A DNA stretch of 33,421 bases, taken from the NCBI GenBank assembly GCA_009776995.1, contig WRMR01000002.1, positions 1-33,421 of the forward strand, written 5' to 3'. The translations under genes were made by a program, and so were the position numbers. The notes beneath the pieces are model-generated. The model did no database searches, was not told where the DNA came from, and was given only the letters and a program-made list of their open reading frames with translations. Below are positions 30,111 through 33,421 of this stretch, in pieces (the first letter of the stretch is position 1; every line of letters starts with the position of its first letter). This DNA comes from Planctomycetaceae bacterium. GTDB taxonomy: Bacteria; Planctomycetota; Planctomycetia; Pirellulales; Thermoguttaceae.

Positions 30111-31709
30111 TTATTTTCGCAACGAGACGCTTTTGACGATGATGTCTCCGCCGTGGACGAACAACCGGAAATCGGAACCGTTTGCGCGGTTCTCAAAACG
30201 CGGTTCCGGCAAATGAAACACGGCGGTATTCCAGCCATCTTTCTGTTCCACACTCCGTGGTTTCATTCCGCGAAACGCCTGGTCGAGACCTTTCAACGTC
30301 GGGTGATATGAATCGTAATGCACGGCAAACGAGTCGGGGTCGGCATTTGGGCCAAGCCGGAAAACGACGGTCAATTCCACGGCAGCCGCCTGTTCGATCA
30401 AAAACATTGAATCGTCGTCAAATTAGAAAAAACGTTCGTTGGGATTGCCGACGTTTTGCTTGGGGATGGTCGTCCAGACTTTCGTTTTGACCCCGTTGTC
30501 ATCCACTTCGGTCACCTTGATCGGACCGTCGCCCGGCGGGGCAAAATTGACCGCCGTGACACCCAGCTCTGCGTCGGGAGTTGCCGAAGGCACCGGGTAT
30601 TTCGGGGCAATGGAGATCGCCCGGATGCGTTCCTTTGCGTGAAACAGCGTTGTGAATTTTTTCGTCAATTCCAGGTATAAGGTTCCGTACTCTTTCGATT
30701 TCCCAATATCGGTTCCCTCGTGAAACTCATTCCAGGTTTCCAAATGCACGAGAAAGGGGCGTGTTTTCGTGTCCATCTTGAGGAGCCGTTCCCAGCCGAG
30801 CGTGTAAAAATCGCCGTTGTCGCGGGTGCGTACCAGCGGCGTGCGGCCGGGAACGGCACTGTGATCGTAACCGGCACCAATGGCCGCAACATCCAGGACG
30901 ATGAAATTGAGTGCCGCGCCCCATTGATAGACCGAATCGGCGTCGCCGGGCCATTCCGCCGCTTTGACAATGTAAAGGTCACTGCCGAAATCTTTGCGGA
31001 ACATCTCGCGCACCGCCGGGAACAAGGTGTCGTCCACATTTTTCGCAAATGCGGAGGCGTAAAGGAACACGAGTGGTTTGCCATCGATGGTCGCGCGGTA
31101 CTTCGGCGGCACCAGGGAGAAAAAGTTGCGAATGGTTGCGTAAAACCAGCGTTTTCCGGCGTCCGTTGTCAGATCAATTTGATAGCGGCCGGCATTGTGC
31201 CCGCCAAGTGTACTGGTGTCGTAAAACAAGCCCAGTACCGGAGTCTTTTCGCCGTTCGAGGTCATGGTCTCCAGGGCTTCGATCATGGGCGGGATTCCTT
31301 CGTCACTGAAGCGAAATGCGTCCGATTGCCGGGCTGTCGGCGCACCCCAATAAACGGGAATGGCAATATCAATTCCCGCTTCGGCCATTTGCCGGAACTG
31401 CTTTTCATGCCACCGGGGATTTTTCCAACTCATTCCCGCAGTCGAGACCGGATGGGTGGTCAGCGCGTCGCTACCGTCGTGATTGAGAATATGGGCTTTC
31501 GAGTCAATGTCGTACCAGTAAAAATACGATGTCGCAACGACAGGATCACCGGTACGAAAAGGTTGCAAGCTTGTTTCACCCGGTTCGGGGGCGAAAAACG
31601 TTCCAGGTGCCGGAGACGGCTGATAATCCCGTGGAAGATCGGCGGCCAGGGTAGAGGAAGCAAACACCAGCAACGGAATCGCAAAACAGCATTGGATGGT
31701 TCGTGACAT
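30111..31709 (-). pseudogene. Secreted DUF5010-type protein interrupted by one in-frame TAA
   Basis: The main ORF (31709 to 30423) has a signal peptide (IPLLVFASSTLA) and a GH-like barrel of the DUF5010 type: VVATSYFYWYDIDSKAHILN, WHEKQFRQMAEAGIDIAIPV, YWGAPTARQ, PVLGLFYDTSTLG, and FLVHLETWNEFHEGTDIG with the Glu/Asn positions expected of a glycosidase-like site. It stops at TAA after NPNERFF. The next five codons (FDDDS) and the 98-aa ORF starting at 30407 (FLIEQAAAVELTVVFRLG...HYDSYHPTLKGLDQ, WNTAVFHLPEPRFENR, FRLFVHGGDIIVKSVSL) continue in exactly the same frame as a beta-sandwich carbohydrate-binding-like module. One nonsense change thus splits a ~533-codon gene, cutting off the C-terminal module. 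The catalytic domain could still be secreted. Confidence 0.8.
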
Positions 31710-31776
31710 GAGATTCTCCTTTCAAAACAGGTTTCAGGGATGGAATCATCCGACATGAGCAAAAATGACGGGATTC

Positions 31777-31785
31777 ATTTTACCA
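31777..31785 (-). promoter_or_regulatory. Extended -10 motif upstream of the DUF5010 gene
   Basis: The minus strand reads CTTTGTGGTAAAATGAAT, i.e. TGGTAAAAT about 70 bp before the start codon. Confidence 0.45.
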
Positions 31786-31827
31786 CAAAGGCGCGAAGAT
31801 GTTTAGCCTCGGTTCCTGGAACCGGGA

Positions 31828-31945
31828 AGGATGGCAGGGCGGCCACGCCGTGCCATCCGCGACGTGGCGTTTGATTGTCAATTTGCATCAATCAAAGTGA
31901 TTGGCAAATCCAACGGTGTTCAGAGTCTGGCCACCCTGCCTTGAA
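31828..31945. repeat. Structured intergenic palindromic element
   Basis: GGATGGCAGGGCGGCCACGC CGTGCCATCC folds on itself with GGATGGCA/TGCCATCC arms. GGCAGGGCGGCCA at its start is also the inverse of TGGCCACCCTGCC at 31929-31941. Inside, TTTGATTG/CAATCAAA form a further hairpin. It lies in the 31710-32110 divergent gap; no gene is seen there. Confidence 0.55.
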
Positions 31946-32026
31946 ACCCATTTGTGATTCTTTGTGTCTTCGAGGTGAAAAATATATGCCCATGAACAGA
32001 TACCTTCATTTGAAGGGATTTTTGAG

Positions 32027-32032
32027 TATAAT
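32027..32032 (+). promoter_or_regulatory. -10 box upstream of the phosphatase gene
   Basis: A perfect TATAAT (TTTTTGAGTATAATTAG) is 79 bp before the phosphatase ATG; the -35 is weak (TTCATT at 16-bp spacing). Confidence 0.45.
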
Positions 32033-32110
32033 TAGAGAAGTGCTTGTATTGATACTGGAAACCGGCATGGTGGTATTTCAATCCCAAAGTCTGAAATTCA
32101 ACATTCATTT

Positions 32111-32791
32111 ATGGAACAACGCGTGATTGCAATGGGTGACGTTCATGGCTGTCTGGCGGCACTGGATGCCGTTGTGGACGCTATTGACCCGCAACCTTCC
32201 GATTCACTGATCCTTTTGGGCGATTTTGTTGACCGTGGGCCGGATTCGGCGGGGGTGATTGACCGTCTGATTGAGCTGCGCGAACGCTGTTTTCTCTTCG
32301 CCATCCTGGGAAACCACGATGAACTGATGCTCGACGTCGTTGAGGAACGCTCCTGGAATTTGGGACAATGGCTCATGTACGGCGGTGAGCAAACAATGCG
32401 AAGTTACGGTACGGACAAGGTTTCCGACATCCCGAAAGCACACGTCGGGTTTCTGAGAGACTGCATCCCTTTTTGTGAAACGGAACATCACTTTTTTACG
32501 CATGCCAATTATCTTGAAAACGAACCGCTTGCAAAAACAGAAGGGCAGGTTCTTCGTTGGGAATCACTCAAGGCACGAATGCCCGGCCCGCACAATTCAG
32601 GCAAAATGGCCGTTTTGGGCCATACGGCACAAAAAGACGGACAGATTCTCTATTCCGGCCATGTTCTCTGTCTTGACACTTATTGTTATGGTTCAGGTTG
32701 CCTGACTGCGTTCGAGGTCAACACCGGCGAGTACTGGCAAGCCAGTCGCGGCGGTCGTCTGCTTAAAAACACAATTTTTCGTCCCCGCTAG
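32111..32791 (+). CDS. PPP-family metallophosphoesterase (PrpA/ApaH-like phosphatase)
   Basis: 226 residues. The full PPP metal-binding set is present: AMGDVHGC (~7-14), LLGDFVDRGPDS (~35-46), AILGNHDELM (~65-73), FFTHANY and VLGHTAQKDG, ending with LCLDTYCYGSG. This order and size match bacterial Ser/Thr protein phosphatases (PrpA/PrpB) and small ApaH-type enzymes. Protein phosphatase versus diadenosine polyphosphatase activity cannot be separated by eye. It has its own TATAAT box and appears monocistronic. Confidence 0.9.
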   Translation: MEQRVIAMGDVHGCLAALDAVVDAIDPQPSDSLILLGDFVDRGPDSAGVIDRLIELRERCFLFAILGNHDELMLDVVEERSWNLGQWLMYGGEQTMRSYGTDKVSDIPKAHVGFLRDCIPFCETEHHFFTHANYLENEPLAKTEGQVLRWESLKARMPGPHNSGKMAVLGHTAQKDGQILYSGHVLCLDTYCYGSGCLTAFEVNTGEYWQASRGGRLLKNTIFRPR

Positions 32792-32815
32792 GATCCGGCC
32801 AAAGCGAATTATGCA

Positions 32816-32833
32816 AATGGTAACCGGGAACGA
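32816..32833. repeat. Solitary arm of the CAGCaaCCGGGAACG family
   Basis: TGGTAACCGGGAACGAAA matches the arm core ACCGGGAACG but has no visible partner arm. The rest of 32792-33162 shows only promoter-like TTGACA sequences near 33091-33106 and no gene. Confidence 0.4.
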
Positions 32834-33162
32834 AACATGCGGATCGAATACGGGCATACCCGCAGTTTTAAGGTCGTCCGGGAAATAGTATCCTGTCTGA
32901 GCGGATTGGTAACATACTCCGGCCTGGAAAATAGGATTGGCTTTGATATTCTGGTGTTTTTTTTGGTTGAATCATTGAAATTTGCCGACAGGCTGGGTAA
33001 AATGCCAATATTGTCCCCACTGTGGTGACGTTTTCATCTCCTTCGGAGCGACAACGGCCATGCATAGCCGGGAGAAACAACCAATAATTTTTGACACAAC
33101 TTGACAACCGATGTGGCACGCTAAGTTTCGTGCCGTCACCACTTTTTTAAGGAGAGTACATC

Positions 33163-33421
33163 ATGGGACGACCAGTCACCCTCTGCTCCGGACAATGGGC
33201 CGATTTGCCTCTTGAAGTTTTGCTGGACAAAGCCAAGTCGTTTGGTTACGACGGCATCGAGCTTTCCTGTTGGGGCGATCATTTTGAGCTTGACAAGGCG
33301 ATGTCGCAAGACGATTATTGCGCCAAAAAATGGGAGTTACTCAAAGCCAAGGGGATGAAGTGTTTTGCGATCAGCAATCACCTCATTGGCCAGGGCGTTT
33401 GCGACCTCATTGACGACCGCC
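33163..33421 (+). CDS. Sugar phosphate isomerase/epimerase, N-terminal part (runs off right edge)
   Basis: It is missing from the ORF track because the window ends before its stop. ATG at 33163 with AAGGAG eight bases upstream opens [20 protein letters not shown], then [45 protein letters not shown]. This is the first two strands of an AP-endonuclease-2/xylose-isomerase-like TIM barrel; [11 protein letters not shown] and ISNHLIGQ are typical of planctomycete members. At least 86 codons are present. Specificity is unknown. Two TTGACA boxes lie 57-72 bp upstream. Confidence 0.85.
   Translation, partial: MGRPVTLCSGQWADLPLEVLLDKAKSFGYDGIELSCWGDHFELDKAMSQDDYCAKKWELLKAKGMKCFAISNHLIGQGVCDLIDDR

Noticed and set aside
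32868-33119. 83-aa minus-strand ORF and 63-aa plus-strand ORF between the phosphatase and last gene
   Set aside because: No family resemblance or ribosome-binding site; the region looks like leader/promoter DNA with a repeat arm.

Overview
The window looks like a chromosomal segment of a planctomycete-type bacterium (Planctomycetota, possibly a Pirellulales or Thermogutta-like lineage). This is inferred from gene content and style, not from a marker gene: a DUF58 protein, a large secreted DUF11-repeat protein, secreted GH29 and DUF5010 proteins with additional C-terminal modules, a divergent MurE-like ligase, an EpmB/EF-P pair, paired TatA proteins, and many short palindromic repeats between and inside genes. 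No rRNA, tRNA, IS transposase or CRISPR array was recognised.

Left end (1-5.1 kb), all on the minus strand. The start of alaS runs off the left edge. Just upstream of it is a two-gene AAA15 ATPase + DUF4276 (TOPRIM-like) module that resembles OLD/PARIS-type anti-phage systems. The module is bracketed by a second, truncated copy of the alaS 5' end (91 codons). Upstream of that lies a gutted restriction-modification locus: the N-terminal part of an EcoRI-family adenine methylase joined out of frame to the tail of an HNH endonuclease. Next come a membrane-anchored, active-site-degenerate DNase I-like (EEP) protein and two TatA/E proteins.

Middle (5.1-18.5 kb). A secreted GH29-type glycosidase with a C-terminal discoidin-like domain, a DUF58 protein, and a second restriction-modification relic (a type ISP enzyme with its methylase and central domains deleted in frame) lie on the minus strand. 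On the plus strand are yjbQ coupled by ATGA to a BtaB-like betaine-lipid methyltransferase, an unknown membrane protein, a TerC/Alx exporter, a TIM-barrel sugar isomerase/epimerase and a full-length HrpA helicase. DUF58 and hrpA both carry in-frame palindromic repeat insertions. One family encodes the same peptide pattern in both genes, as Rickettsia palindromic elements do.

Right part (18.5-33.4 kb). A MurE-like ligase lacking key MurE residues sits next to acpS. It is followed by the DUF11 protein, divergent epmB and efp (EF-P and its beta-lysylation enzyme), a phenylacetate-CoA-ligase-like adenylating enzyme, a membrane protein coupled to a DUF3754 protein, a DUF5010 secreted protein interrupted by a single in-frame TAA, a PPP-family phosphatase, and the start of another sugar isomerase.

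Two themes stand out: decayed or inserted defence genes at 0.1-3 kb and 8.8-9.4 kb, and a rich set of at least five dispersed repeat families. A recurring extended -10 promoter motif (TGGTAtAAT-like) precedes several genes.
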